64,000 nucleotides of DNA from Coffea arabica (taxonomy: Eukaryota > Streptophyta > Magnoliopsida > Gentianales > Rubiaceae), in contig NC_092329.1 of NCBI RefSeq assembly GCF_036785885.1, positions 4,836,001 to 4,900,000 on the forward strand, written 5' to 3'. How positions within the stretch are numbered: position 1 is the stretch's first letter; the number at the start of each line of letters is the position of its first letter. Positions 49,549 through 62,390 of this stretch are shown piece after piece. The position numbers and the translations under genes are program-made. The notes below the pieces were generated by a model. It searched no databases, was not told where the DNA came from, and saw only the letters and a list, made by a program, of their open reading frames with translations.

Positions 49549-50808
49549 GATTTTCGAGGGTGAACTTCCCTTTTCGATGTGAACAAGATCCAAAACTACG
49601 GAGGATGGCCCATTGCCATTGGTTAAGTATTATGAGCTCTTCAAATGTCTAGAGCAACAAGTACAGAACGTGCAGCACTACTGTACTAGATGGAGAAAAG
49701 GCACAGAGCCGCACAAACTTGCATTCATAAATCATAATGATTGGAAAGAGGGCCTTTGTACGGGCCGAGGATTGGAATTGCACAAACTCCCATTCATATA
49801 TCATAATGTTTGTTGGGCCTGTTTCCGTAATTCAATTCAATATTTAAATTTAATAGATTTAATACTTAAATTTAATATATTCATATCTTAACGTATTGAG
49901 ATATGTTTAATAATAAACAATTGAACTCTTAAATTAATTAAGTAGCAGTAAATTTTTTAGATAAAAATTGCTCCCAAAAAGTAAGTAATTAATTTTTTAG
50001 TCATTAATTAATGTGATATACATTCAAATGTATCAGATTTAATATTTAAAAATTCAATAACTTAATATATTCAAATTTCATTTTTATCAAATTCAACTTA
50101 GATCTTTGAATTCTTGATTCATGAGTGCACTAAGGTTCAGAGATTTGAACCCTTTAACTTACAATCACATCTACACTTTATGCTTCACATAGTAACCAAC
50201 TCACCTAAGGGGAATTGGTTGTAGGCTTCCTTTTTATGGACACTATCAGATGGTACCAATGCTAAATGAATCCGACTTTTTCTAAATCTTCACGCATCAC
50301 AAAATTTACAAGTTCATTCAATTGGTAATGACAGGTTGTTTCCTCACAAAATATCATGTATTCGAATTTCCATTACCGACATTAGAGTTGTATTAGTGGG
50401 GGGCAGCAGTCAGACCGAAGAATCTAGTGGCTACGGATTGCAACAATGTCTCTAGCCTAATCTCAGCAAGAGGCTCGATCTGTCTGAATTATCTACAAGT
50501 AAAGATGCATGATCCTTGCATTTCTTCCATTTTGTCATGTTTACAAATTTTTTTTTGGGTGTTTCCCCCAGCTTTCATTTTACTTTTTGCTTATTCAAAT
50601 GCATTTGATGCTAGGATGCTGTAAAGTCGCAAGTGCATCAGGAGTGACTAAAGATTTTTGTACATGGTGATGCGAGAGCTCGTACCGTTAATGATCGAGA
50701 ACCATCGTGTAATATAAGGTGAAAAAGGTTAATGGACCAGCGCACCATTCATGGCGCTTGCAAGGTAGGGCGAACCGTAGGAAAAGACCATACAACTTTG
50801 TGAATAAT
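49549..50808. other. 3' flank of patatin gene B
   Basis: Collinear with block A 26870-28830, lacking the segment from about 27690 to 28430. It contains the same SINE-like segment (50115-50225, minus strand). No gene is seen. Confidence 0.5.
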
Positions 50809-50826
50809 AGCACTGTTAGGGGAAAC

Positions 50827-53800
50827 TGTGACGCCCCCACTTCTCCCAAGGGCGAACCCAAGGGTATCCGCGGAACGCCTGCCTAGCTCTCGCCAGGACT
50901 CGAGACAAATCAATTCAAACTTAACAATATAAAACAATTTATACCAGTCTAATAAGGAAAAATCGCTTCCATAAACGAATATCCAAGTCTTGTACCACGT
51001 GTTCAAAATACATCCGTTATCCAATTCTTACGTCAGGATCCAAAAGATACATCAATTCCCAAATATATACAATAGCCAAAATGTCTAGTCAATTACAATT
51101 GAAACCCTAATACAAAAGTACATCCAAAGGGTTCCAACGAGTTTCACTCCATCCATTCCTGTTAAGGAAAACAAATCTACGGGGTGAGCGAAACGCTCGT
51201 GAGGCCAAGAAAACACACATGCAAGCACGTTGTCCAAATAACAATCCCAATATTCAAGTAATTTACAATTCGAGCGAGAAAGAAAAAAAAATAAACAGAA
51301 ACAATTCAAGGATATAGGAGCTCTCAGGAGCTATTTTCCTCTTGCTTCGCCACGGCTCGATCCGATACCCCCTCGTGATGACACTCCGTTATCCTGATGG
51401 GTATTTTATCCGTAGAAACTTCACTTATTACTTCCTCCGACCAACATTCCACCCTCTCGGATCCGAAACCAAACACGCACGAAAAAGGCGATACTCGTCG
51501 AGTATGCCACACGAGATCTCAAGAGATCAAGTTTTGATTTTTGAACACGCACGGAAAGGGCGATACTCCACGAGTATGCCGAACAAGATCTCAAAAGATC
51601 AAGTTGTGTTTTGTTACTCTCTTGGTTTATCAAACTTCTCGACCAAGCCCATGCCGGCTCGAGTTGTTAGATTGGTTAAGAGAATTGGGCGTCCCCATAA
51701 GTCGAGGAGGTTCACTCCACCCGACAACATGACACGCACGACATACACGACATGCATGGCAACACGACACGCACACGAAAATGGGTATATTTTAGTCGAC
51801 GAGATTCACTCAATCGACTTTGAAAACCAAGTTAATACAAGTAAAGTTCAAGTAAAGGAGAGCGAGTGCGATAAAGTACACACTCGTCTCATCAAGTGAT
51901 ATTCACGTATATAAGCAGGTAAATCAAGTAAACACGACAAATCAGGCACTTGACACTCACCAATTCAAAAGTAATTGAGCGAGAAAATCTTTAGTTGTCC
52001 CCTCCGGGATTCTTTTCAAGACTCGCTTGAGCACCTGAAGCAATTAACAAGTATTTTTCACTCACAATCACGTATTAATCAAGAAAGGAGTTACGCTTAT
52101 TTGGACTAGTCAATACCTCAAACCAAGAACCTTAGCCACTCAAAATAAAGGTTCAAAAGTGAGGTTTTATTAACACAAGAAAAACTGATTTCCTTCATGA
52201 AATCAAGTTTAAAGCGATCAATTATCATCAAGAAGGAGTAACAAGTTTTCAAATTTTCATTTTCTAAGAAATCAGCAAATTTCAGCTTTGCGCGTCAAAT
52301 TTAGAAAAATCAGATCTTGCACTCAGTAGGTCCAAAATTATAAAACTTGGTACCGTTGGAAACCTCTTAGAAAGTACTAAAAGTTCTTAAAAGACACTTT
52401 TCCATGAATCTAAGTGGAAGGTATTCAAAAATGAGCTTGAAGGTACAGGTTCGGCGTACAAGGCAGAATTAAGTTGGATTTCGGCCAACTTTGGAAATTC
52501 GGCACGATTCACATGTTGCAAACCGGCCTCTGAAATTTACAGCTCAATTAGTGTTACAAGTGAGGTTTATAAAAAAACAAGCGGATCAAGAATCGGAGTT
52601 TCGAGTACCGAGATACGGTAGCTCAAAGTTGAGGAAGATTCAAGACTGAAGAAGAATTTCCAGTTTTGAACCTCCAACACTAGCAATTTAATTCGGTATC
52701 GAAACGAACTTGAATTGGTGCCAAAATTGGCAGTATTTTACTCCTATATGCAAGGTATTCCTCTATCAAATTTCAGGGAAAAATACCCTCGGGAAGGTAG
52801 TTAATTAGTCAACCAAAGTTCAGGAAAAATTCTAATGCAATCTGCCTTGTGACTTTCATTTCACAATTTCAAATCGTTTAACCAAGAAAACTATCCGAAC
52901 ATGGTTCATTTGTGAAACAAAGGTCTAAGACACATCCATGATACCTTTGGTAAGTGATGAGCATCAAGAACTTCAATTAATAAAATCATTCCCAAGTTTT
53001 GCCCCAAATCAGTCCAAATACTACGTTTTTCCAAAACAGGGCAGTCCTCTTGTTTTAGTCACAACTCAATCAATTTAACTCAGAATGAGGCATGGTTTAT
53101 GGCGTTAGAAAATACATTCACGGGAATAAAAGTTCACAGAAGGAAATGTTCTGAAATTCGGCAAGCAACCAGCTCAAAATTGAGCCTCAAGTTGCTGCCT
53201 CAACAAGCCATTCCAGCAAATCCGAGAGACAGGACAGCTAATTTAAAACATTTGGTTCGGCTTGCTCACAAAGAATCAGAACGTGCATTTTATACCAAAT
53301 TAAAGCTAGGAATGTCTAGTTTCAAACGCCACCGACGGCACATGATTTCGACTTCCGAGCACAGAGTTATAGCCAAAATACTACTGCTGGTCGGAGTCAT
53401 ACGCGAATCAGTTTCCAGATTTGCTGGTTTCTAAAAAAAATTCATTTGCCCATTCAAACCTCGTTATTTTTCAATGAAATTTTCCACACCTCTAATACAT
53501 CATATAAGCATCCAATTCAAGCCATTAGTTCATTAAAAACTGGCCTTAAAATGGCCGAATAAAACAGGGGTAGAATCGGAAGTTTTTGCTTCTTACACCC
53601 AATGAAGTTTCTACTAATTACCCACCACTAATGCATCATTATAATCACTAAACCAACAATATAATCACCATTAATTATCACATCAGCAACAACAACCCAA
53701 GTGTGGGAATTCCAAGAGCCCACAATCACATTTTTACACCATAATCAAGTAACTAAGTGCATGCATGAGCTTAATCTTGCCATATAATCTCCAAAAGATA

Positions 53801-54661
53801 AGAATCCATGGGTTGATCATTACCTACTCCTTTGGTTTGCAAGGTCAGAATTTTCGGCCCTCTTGAAGCTCCAAGAAACCGTGAAAGCTCCCCTCTTCCT
53901 TAGCTAGATATAGTCTCCAAGTGGTTTGCTAAGTGGTCTCCAAGTTTGGTGTGATTTGGATGAATTTTGGTGCATGGATTGAAGATGAAAAATGAAGAAC
54001 AATGGAGAGCTCTTCTCCTTTCTTGTTGCACGGCCAAATGAAGTGAGGAGAGAGAAGGTGTTGGTTCAATTGTGGCTTCCTAAGTAAGATTCATTGTGTG
54101 GTGCAAAACCCATCTCAAAGTCAACTTGAAATAGTGCAATTAGGATGCGTTTGGACTCGATTTTTCTCGCGCGTTTGGTTCGCTAGTGCACTAAACCTCC
54201 AATGCATATATATTCATGTAAATATTATTCACTCTTAATTGTCCCGAAATAAGGGTCTAAAGTCCCTCAAATGAAGTCGCGCGTGTGAAAACGCGTACCG
54301 TCAATTTTACCGCTATAACGCGAAACTTTCGAAAATTCTTATAACGATTGCACTACTAACTATCACTTGAATATTTATTCATAAAATTACCTATTTTAGG
54401 ACCATAGTACAAGTCTCCAATATTCCAAGCTTATTGTGCTACTACGCGAATAAAATCTCCAAGCACTATTCACTATTTTTACGAAACGCGCTCTAGGAAA
54501 TTAATTTTTGAAACGAATCATTTTAAAAATATAACGAAGTTACATTACCATGTATTTAGGTCTAATAAGGCTAGAAAATATTCCTCAAAGCGAAAATCCA
54601 ATTAAATAATTTATTAAGCCATAAATTGGGCATAAAATAATAGTTTTTACGAGTCCTCACA
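50827..54661 (-). repeat. Left (3') LTR of the gag-only element
   Basis: 3835 bp, nearly identical to 57012-60846. Open frames of 185 and 111 codons inside it (51342-51899 and 53099-53434) recur identically in the other LTR and have no recognisable domain. They are taken as LTR sequence, not genes. Confidence 0.92.
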
Positions 54662-54829
54662 TCCTCTCCCCCTTAAGAGAATTTCGTCCTCGAAATTCAC
54701 ACTTAGGATAACAGTCATACCCCTTAATAGTCACACTTATCAGGTCAAACAATAACTTACCTTCTGCAACCCATTTCACAATTTCTACTCACCCAATTAG
54801 TAGTCAAACTTTGATTCTATCTCATGAAT

Positions 54830-56134
54830 CTAGGATTTTGTAAAAGTGTGCGTCGTACTATAGTCACTTAGAACCTTAACTAAACAATAGAAAGCAAAAA
54901 TCATACCTTCAATGACCTTAACGGGATTGAAAACCTGTTGATAGCCTAATGCATAAACCCTACCTGGTGCTTTAGATCGACTTCCTACAGCACTAGACTG
55001 CTTTGCGGTTGACTTTTCAAGCCTTTGAGTACTACCTCCTTCATTCGGTATACTTGGACAGTTCGCGATCTGATGCTCAGTGCTGCCACAATACAAACAC
55101 TTTCCCGATTTCTTCCAGCACTCATTCTCTGTATGGTTAGGCTTGCGACAATAACCACAAATAACTTGAGGAGCCACAAGCTGACCACTTGGAGGAGTCT
55201 CCCTCGGTTGATCCCTTCCATTGTGGCCTCCTCTTGATTGAGTCTTTTTTTGTGTACCAGATGTCTCTACTCCTCCCGTTCCTTTTTCCTTTTTAGAAGG
55301 TGGGGCACCCTTATCTGCTTGTCCAAAAGGATGACTAGAAGTGCCCCTTTTCTTGGCATGAAAATCCTTAACTTGCAGCCTTGCACTTTCGACTCTCTGC
55401 GCCTTCTCTAGGGCTTCAGTGAAAGTAGAGATTTGGGCCGCTGCTAACCCCTCTTGAATCTCCACGTTAAGTCCTTGTACAAATCGCCTTATCCTTCTCC
55501 TCTCAGTGGCTACCAATTCTGGGGCGTATCTAGAAAGTCTAGTAAATTTTCCTTCATACTCAGCCACACTAGACGCCCCCTGCTTCACTTTTATGAATTC
55601 GTCCTCCCGTTTCTCTTGAACTAAGGGCGGGAGAAACTTCTCATTAAATTCTCCTAAAAGATTTTCCCAAGTCCAAGGGGTTTGTGCTCTTTCCCATTTT
55701 CCCCTTATCATATCCCACCAAGCACGTGCTGCACCCTCAAACTGAAAGACAGCAAAAGTTACTCGTCTCTCCTCCGCATAATCTAGGGCTGCGAAAATAT
55801 TAGTCATTCTTTCTAGCCAATTCTCCGCTACCTCAGGATCAGGCTCACCAATGAACTTAGGCGGGTTGAACTTTAAGAATCTCTCTAAGGCTCTATCTTC
55901 CCCTCTATCCTGGCCCCCAGGTTGGTTAACTGGCACTGGTTCCTGTCTCTCAGCTAATCGTTCTAGGATGTCAGTCATCCTATTAATGGCAGTAGCCATT
56001 TGGTTAACCTCCATATTTTCTTGTCCTTGGGTCGGTCTAGTGGCCGATCCTTGTTCATCCCCTTGAGGTTGGGTTTGTCCAGTCCCTCGCCCACGGCCTC
56101 GACCACGGCCTCGACCCCTTCTTAGACCTTCCAT
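54830..56134 (-). CDS. Gag polyprotein of the gag-only LTR element
   Basis: 434-residue open frame, the only coding region of the element. Order: basic Arg/Gly-rich start, a retrotransposon gag domain at about 88-225 (ERFLKFNPPKFIGEPDPEVA, WWDMIRGKWE, EFNEKFLPP), a Lys-rich linker, and two CCHC zinc knuckles at about 326-339 (CGYCRKPNHTENEC) and 346-359 (CLYCGSTEHQIANC). The sequence then ends near where a protease would start. No reverse transcriptase, RNase H or integrase is present between the LTRs. It forms the particle shell, so the element would depend on partner elements for enzymes. The family resembles gypsy chromoviruses. Confidence 0.92.
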   Translation of the reverse strand: MEGLRRGRGRGRGRGRGTGQTQPQGDEQGSATRPTQGQENMEVNQMATAINRMTDILERLAERQEPVPVNQPGGQDRGEDRALERFLKFNPPKFIGEPDPEVAENWLERMTNIFAALDYAEERRVTFAVFQFEGAARAWWDMIRGKWERAQTPWTWENLLGEFNEKFLPPLVQEKREDEFIKVKQGASSVAEYEGKFTRLSRYAPELVATERRRIRRFVQGLNVEIQEGLAAAQISTFTEALEKAQRVESARLQVKDFHAKKRGTSSHPFGQADKGAPPSKKEKGTGGVETSGTQKKTQSRGGHNGRDQPRETPPSGQLVAPQVICGYCRKPNHTENECWKKSGKCLYCGSTEHQIANCPSIPNEGGSTQRLEKSTAKQSSAVGSRSKAPGRVYALGYQQVFNPVKVIEGMIFAFYCLVKVLSDYSTTHTFTKS

Positions 56135-57011
56135 AACCTAAGTATGCCTAGTGCAAGAAATAAATCAATTACGCGAGAAAATACTTGAAACAAGGGCCAA
56201 TTGCGAAAACATTGAAAATAATAATAATTTACATTCATTAACATGTCACAATCCATACAATTAGCAAGTCAGGGAAGATCACAAAAATATAGTACACAGG
56301 TGCCACAAAAGTACTTTTACTCACAGAAGACTAAAGTCAAACAAGTGCCCCAAAAGTAGGCCATACAGTCATACAAAATACAATGGCCTCAACACTTAGC
56401 ATCACCCCTGACAATTCTAACTATATCAGTCAAAAGGGTCTAGTTTTTTTTTTCTCGTTCATTTCCCATAATGGAGATCTCAAGTCCAATACAAGAATCC
56501 TCCGGGCTCTGACCTTTGCCATCAGAATTTATCTCAAAACCACTTATGATTTTTATTCACACTATAATATACGAGACTATATCCCTTTCGAAGTCACAAG
56601 TATTCTCTCAGAAAAAGTATTTAGTACTCAAGTACAAGAATCCAGAACTAAGAGAATTTACAACTCAGGCCGTACGCTCCCAAGTGCAAATTAACAAAGT
56701 TTAAGATCCCTACCTGACGTACATATCTATCTACCTCAAATAGCATGATAAAGGTTTTACACTTACCACTTTCATAGTTCACAACTTACGCACAAGAAGA
56801 GTACTTAGTCATTTATACATATTCACATAATTGGGACCATATCACGTCTTGGCCCAAACTCACTCCGTACAGAGGCCACGCGAAGTTACTCTGATTTTTT
56901 TTTCCCTACAAGTAGTCACTTAACTTTCAAACCAGTCCCACAGTCCGGTATCCTAAACTTTTAAGCCTACGATACACTACAAAGATCTAAAGCCTAAGCT
57001 CTGATACCAAC
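56135..57011 (-). other. Untranslated leader of the gag-only element, with primer-binding site
   Basis: Between gag and the right LTR on the minus strand. It begins (at 57009) with TGGTATCAGAGCTTAG, complementary to initiator tRNA-Met. No domain is recognised in the small plus-strand frames here. Confidence 0.8.
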
Positions 57012-60000
57012 TGTGACGCCCCCACTTCTCCCAAGGGCGAACCCAAGGGTATCCGCGGAACGCCTGCCTAGCTCTCGCCAGGACTCGAGACAAATCAATT
57101 CAAACTTAACAATATAAAACAATTTATACCAGTCTAATAAGGAAAAATCGCTTCCATAAACGAATATCCAAGTCTTGTACCACGTGTTCAAAATACATCC
57201 GTTATCCAATTCTTACGTCAGGATCCAAAAGATACATCAATTCCCAAATATATACAATAGCCAAAATGTCTAGTCAATTACAATTGAAACCCTAATACAA
57301 AAGTACATCCAAAGGGTTCCAACGAGTTTCACTCCATCCATTCCTGTTAAGGAAAACAAATCTACGGGGTGAGCGAAACGCTCGTGAGGCCAAGAAAACA
57401 CACATGCAAGCACGTTGTCCAAATAACAATCCCAATATTCAAGTAATTTACAATTCGAGCGAGAAAGAAAAAAAAATAAACAGAAACAATTCAAGGATAT
57501 AGGAGCTCTCAGGAGCTATTTTCCTCTTGCTTCGCCACGGCTCGATCCGATACCCCCTCGTGATGACACTCCGTTATCCTGATGGGTATTTTATCCGTAG
57601 AAACTTCACTTATTACTTCCTCCGACCAACATTCCACCCTCTCGGATCCGAAACCAAACACGCACGAAAAAGGCGATACTCGTCGAGTATGCCACACGAG
57701 ATCTCAAGAGATCAAGTTTTGATTTTTGAACACGCACGGAAAGGGCGATACTCCACGAGTATGCCGAACAAGATCTCAAAAGATCAAGTTGTGTTTTGTT
57801 ACTCTCTTGGTTTATCAAACTTCTCGACCAAACCCATGCCGGCTCGAGTTGTAAGATTGGTTAAGAGAATTGGGCGTCCCCATAAGTCGAGGAGGTTCAC
57901 TCCACCCGACAACATGACACGCACGACATACACGACATGCATGGCAACACGACACGCACACGAAAATGGGTATATTTTAGTCGACGAGATTCACTCAATC
58001 GACTTTGAAAACCAAGTTAATACAAGTAAAGTTCAAGTAAAGGAGAGCGAGTGCGATAAAGTACACACTCGTCTCATCAAGTGATATTCACGTATATAAG
58101 CAGGTAAATCAAGTAAACACGACAAATCAGGCACTTGACACTCACCAATTCAAAAGTAATTGAGCGAGAAAATCTTTAGTTGTCCCCTCCGGGATTCTTT
58201 TCAAGACTCGCTTGAGCACCTGAAGCAATTAACAAGTATTTTTCACTCACAATCACGTATTAATCAAGAAAGGAGTTACGCTTATTTGGACTAGTCAATA
58301 CCTCAAACCAAGAACCTTAGCCACTCAAAATAAAGGTTCAAAAGTGAGGTTTTATTAACACAAGAAAAACTGATTTCCTTCATGAAATCAAGTTTAAAGC
58401 GATCAATTATCATCAAGAAGGAGTAACAAGTTTTCAAATTTTCATTTTCTAAGAAATCAGCAAATTTCTGCTTTGCGCGTCAAATTTAGAAAAATCAGAT
58501 CTTGCACTCAGTAGGTCCAAAATTATAAAACTTGGTACCGTTGGAAACCTCTTAGAAAGTACTAAAAGTTCTTAAAAGACACTTTTCCATGAATCTAAGT
58601 GGAAGGTATTCAAAAATGAGCTTGAAGGTACAGGTTCGGCGTACAAGGCAGAATTAAGTTGGATTTCGGCCAAATTTGGAAATTCGGCACGATTCACATG
58701 TTGCAAACCGGCCTCTGAAATTTACAGCTCAATTAGTGTTACAAGTGAGGTTTATAAAAAAACAAGCGGATCAAGAATCGGAGTTTCGAGTACCGAGATA
58801 CGGTAGCTCAAAGTTGAGGAAGATTCAAGACTGAAGAAGAATTTCCAGTTTTGAACCTCCAACACTAGCAATTTAATTCGGTATCGAAACGAACTTGAAT
58901 TGGTGCCAAAATTGGCAGTATTTTACTCCTATATGCAAGGTATTCCTCTATCAAATTTCAGGGAAAAATACCCTCGGGAAGGTAGTTAATTAGTCAACCA
59001 AAGTTCAGGAAAAATTCTAATGCAATCTGCCTTGTGACTTTCATTTCACAATTTCAAATCGTTTAACCAAGAAAACTATCCGAACATGGTTCATTTGTGA
59101 AACAAAGGTCTAAGACACATCCATGATACCTTTGGTAAGTGATGAGCATCAAGAACTTCAATTAATAAAATCATTCCCAAGTTTTGCCCCAAATCAGTCC
59201 AAATACTACGTTTTTCCAAAACAGGGCAGTCCTCTTGTTTTAGTCACAACTCAATCAATTTAACTCAGAATGAGGCATGGTTTATGGCGTTAGAAAATAC
59301 ATTCACGGGAATAAAAGTTCACAGAAGGAAATGTTCTGAAATTCGGCAAGCAACCAGCTCAAAATTGAGCCTCAAGTTGCTGCCTCAACAAGCCATTCCA
59401 GCAAATCCGAGAGACAGGACAGCTAATTTAAAACATTTGGTTCGGCTTGCTCACAAAGAATCAGAACGTGCATTTTATACCAAATTAAAGCTAGGAATGT
59501 CTAGTTTCAAACGCCACCGACGGCACATGATTTCGACTTCCGAGCACAGAGTTATAGCCAAAATACTACTGCTGGTCGGAGTCATACGCGAATCAGTTTC
59601 CAGATTTGCTGGTTTCTAAAAAAAATTCATTTGCCCATTCAAACCTCGTTATTTTTCAATGAAATTTTCCACACCTCTAATACATCATATAAGCATCCAA
59701 TTCAAGCCATTAGTTCATTAAAAACTGGCCTTAAAATGGCCGAATAAAACAGGGGTAGAATCGGAAGTTTTTGCTTCTTACACCCAATGAAGTTTCTACT
59801 AATTACCCACCACTAATGCATCATTATAATCACTAAACCAACAATATAATCACCATTAATTATCACATCAGCAACAACAACCCAAGTGTGGGAATTCCAA
59901 GAGCCCACAATCACATTTTTACACCATAATCAAGTAACTAAGTGCATGCATGAGCTTAATCTTGCCATATAATCTCCAAAAGATAAGAATCCATGGGTTG

Positions 60001-60846
60001 ATCATTACCTACTCCTTTGGTTTGCAAGGTCAGAATTTTCGGCCCTCTTGAAGCTCCAAGAAACCGTGAAAGCTCCCCTCTTCCTTAGCTAGATATAGTC
60101 TCCAAGTGGTTTGCTAAGTGGTCTCCAAGTTTGGTGTGATTTGGATGAATTTTGGTGCATGGATTGAAGATGAAAAATGAAGAACAATGGAGAGCTCTTC
60201 TCCTTTCTTGTTGCACGGCCAAATGAAGTGAGGAGAGAGAAGGTGTTGGTTCAATTGTGGCTTCCTAAGTAAGATTCATTGTGTGGTGCAAAACCCATCT
60301 CAAAGTCAACTTGAAATAGTGCAATTAGGATGCGTTTGGACTCGATTTTTCTCGCGCGTTTGGTTCGCTAGTGCACTAAACCTCCAATGCATATATATTC
60401 ATGTAAATATTATTCACTCTTAATTGTCCCGAAATAAGGGTCTAAAGTCCCTCAAATGAAGTCGCGCGTGTGAAAACGCGTACCGTCAATTTTACCGCTA
60501 TAACGCGAAACTTTCGAAAATTCTTATAACGATTGCACTACTAACTATCACTTGAATATTTATTCATAAAATTACCTATTTTAGGACCATAGTACAAGTC
60601 TCCAATATTCCAAGCTTATTGTGCTACTACGCGAATAAAATCTCCAAGCACTATTCACTATTTTTACGAAACGCGCTCTAGGAAATTAATTTTTGAAACG
60701 AATTATTTTAAAAATATAACGAAGTTACATTACCATGTATTTAGGTCTAATAAGGCTAGAAAATATTCCTCGAAGCGAAAATCCAATTAAATAATTTATT
60801 AAGCCATAAATTGGGCATAAAATAATAGTTTTTACGAGTCCTCACA
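57012..60846 (-). repeat. Right (5') LTR of the gag-only element
   Basis: 3835 bp. It should hold the promoter for the minus-strand transcript. Borders TG..CA. Almost identical to the left LTR. Confidence 0.92.
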
Positions 60847-61734
60847 GAAACGCCTCGAGAGAGTCCACCAAAGAGTCCAATATATAAGTCAGGAACCCAA
60901 CCCATAAACCTAACAAATCTCCCCGTTCATGAGTCGATGTGGGACACAATTCTTTACTCATGAACCTAACAAATCTCCCCGTTCATGAGTAACCCTCACA
61001 TTAAACCCAAATTTACAAGTTATTTTTCGATCCCACTTTAATACTCAATGCTAGCCCACATTTATCACCAAGGTCACCTCTTCTCCTAAACATGGACTCA
61101 CTCTTCTTCAACATCCAAACTGCATTCTGGACCCAAACATCCAAACTGCATTCTGGACCCCTACCAACTCTTAGCTCCTTGATTTGACATCAACTGGACC
61201 CCCTGCCAAACCCATGGCACATCTGGTCCAACACTAACCAAACTTCTTGACACTTCGGTCCACCATCAAGAAGAGAATTTTTATCGGTCTAACTCCGAGA
61301 AGAATCCACTTGCCCATGAGTAGCCCAGTCTCACAACTTGAAACTCTGATACCAATTTGTTAGGGGAAAACACCTCAAGAGAGTCCACCAAAGAGTCCAA
61401 TATGTAAGTTAGGAATCCAACTCTGATCCAAAAGCTTAAACTATTAGGTCTTGGACCCTTATTTACATATTAATCGCTCTTTCTCCATCTCTCGGATCAA
61501 TGTGGGACACAAACCTTTACTCGTGAACCTAACAAGCACCACTGTGGACGCTGACCAGCTAGCTAATTTGTTGGCGCATAAATGTATCGATGCATGTATA
61601 ATTGTATATATGCATGGACGATTATATCATGCTTCATTTTATTTTATGGATACATTTTTCCACACATGTAAAACCTGATGCCCTGGTGTAACTGCAGCAC
61701 AAATCATTGACATTTCAGAATTATTTTCCTTGGT

Positions 61735-61890
61735 AGGACATACGCAAGTTGATTTCCATGGGATTGCCAGTAATTGCAGCCACAAGATCCCGCATCCTTA
61801 TCGCCACGTTAACGTGGTGTTTCCTTATAATTTGGACCATTTGTGGGGTGTAATCCTCCGTGGAATAGTCTCGCTTTCGTGGTTTTAAAA
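61735..61890 (-). pseudogene. Fragment F: unrecognised protein fragment present three times
   Basis: The minus strand reads QMVQIIRKHHVNVAIRMRDL and VAAITGNPMEINLR without a stop. Copies at 62210-62390 and 29090-29230 read related but decayed versions (RKHHFNVAIR, DIVAAITGNP). The third-position pattern suggests former coding sequence. The parent gene is not recognised. Confidence 0.45.
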
Positions 61891-61994
61891 AGGACAAAAG
61901 AAAAGAAATGAGCAATGTTGAATGGAGTTATCTTCAGTAGCCACAACAGCAATTAAAAAGAAACACCATAGTCTCAAAACTAGCATTATTCAAG

Positions 61995-62390
61995 GGATAA
62001 TTGCAGAAGACTTTCTGAGGTTTCTGACAATTTAAACGAGTTCTATTTAAAATTTAAAAAAGACACCTATCTCCATAGATATGATAATTTTAATAACTAA
62101 ATCTTAAAATTTCAATTGACTTAGTCAAAATTTTAAATGAATACCCTAAAATGTCCCTATTTAATAGAGTCTAATTTAATGTCATAAACAATTGCAAGAT
62201 AATTTATTTCAGTTGGTTGCAAGAAGAGATTTTTATGGGATTGCCAGTAATTGCAGCCACAATATCCTGGACCCTTATCGCCACGTTAAAGTGATGTTTC
62301 CTTATAACCCTTTTGCGGGGTGTTATTCCTCCATGGAACATTTTGCTCTCGTGGTTTTGAATTTTGGTGTTCTTATGTAGAAAAACTTTT
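61995..62390. repeat. Dispersed repeat R1 plus fragment F (second copy)
   Basis: Matches 28864-29230 in order and content: GGGATAATTGCAGAAGACTT at the start, then R1, then fragment F. It belongs to the right-hand end of block B. Confidence 0.75.

Larger units (their letters stand above)
50827..60846 (-). mobile_element. Gag-only LTR retrotransposon (TR-GAG type), whole, very young
   Basis: 10,020 bp, TGTGACGCCC..AGTCCTCACA, with the perfect 5-bp duplication GAAAC (50822-50826 and 60847-60851), inserted in the TRIM LTR. LTRs are 50827-54661 and 57012-60846, each 3835 bp. Only about eight differences were noted by eye, near 0.2%, suggesting an age of the order of 0.1 million years at usual grass/plant rates. 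Minus-strand element: primer-binding site TGGTATCAGAGCTTAG beside the right LTR, and polypurine tract AAGGGGGAGAGGA beside the left LTR. The interior (54662-57011) encodes gag only. LTR length and gag type suggest a Tekay/Del chromovirus relative. It looks whole as a non-autonomous element. Confidence 0.92.
50814..61534 (-). mobile_element. TRIM element (small LTR retroelement) split by a nested insertion
   Basis: Ends TGTTAGGGG..CCTAACA with the 5-bp duplication AGCAC (50809-50813 and 61535-61539). The left LTR is 50814-50826 plus 60852-60971. The right LTR is 61358-61534. The internal part is only about 390 bp and noncoding. Read on the minus strand, a primer-binding site TTGGTATCAGAG (initiator tRNA-Met type) adjoins the right LTR, and a purine-rich tract GGGGAGATT adjoins the left LTR. 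Small LTRs and a tiny interior fit TRIM. The two LTRs are clearly diverged from one another, so it is older than its nested guest. Confidence 0.75.

Noticed and set aside
51342-51899. 185-codon open frame, repeated identically at 57527-58084
   Set aside because: It lies at the same position in both LTRs of the gag-only element and has no recognisable domain; LTR sequence rather than a duplicated gene.
53099-53434. 111-codon open frame, repeated at 59284-59619
   Set aside because: Again the same position in both LTRs; no domain or gene context.
54662-57011. Search for reverse transcriptase or integrase between the long LTRs
   Set aside because: The 2.35-kb interior is accounted for by gag and leader; no pol motifs seen on either strand.
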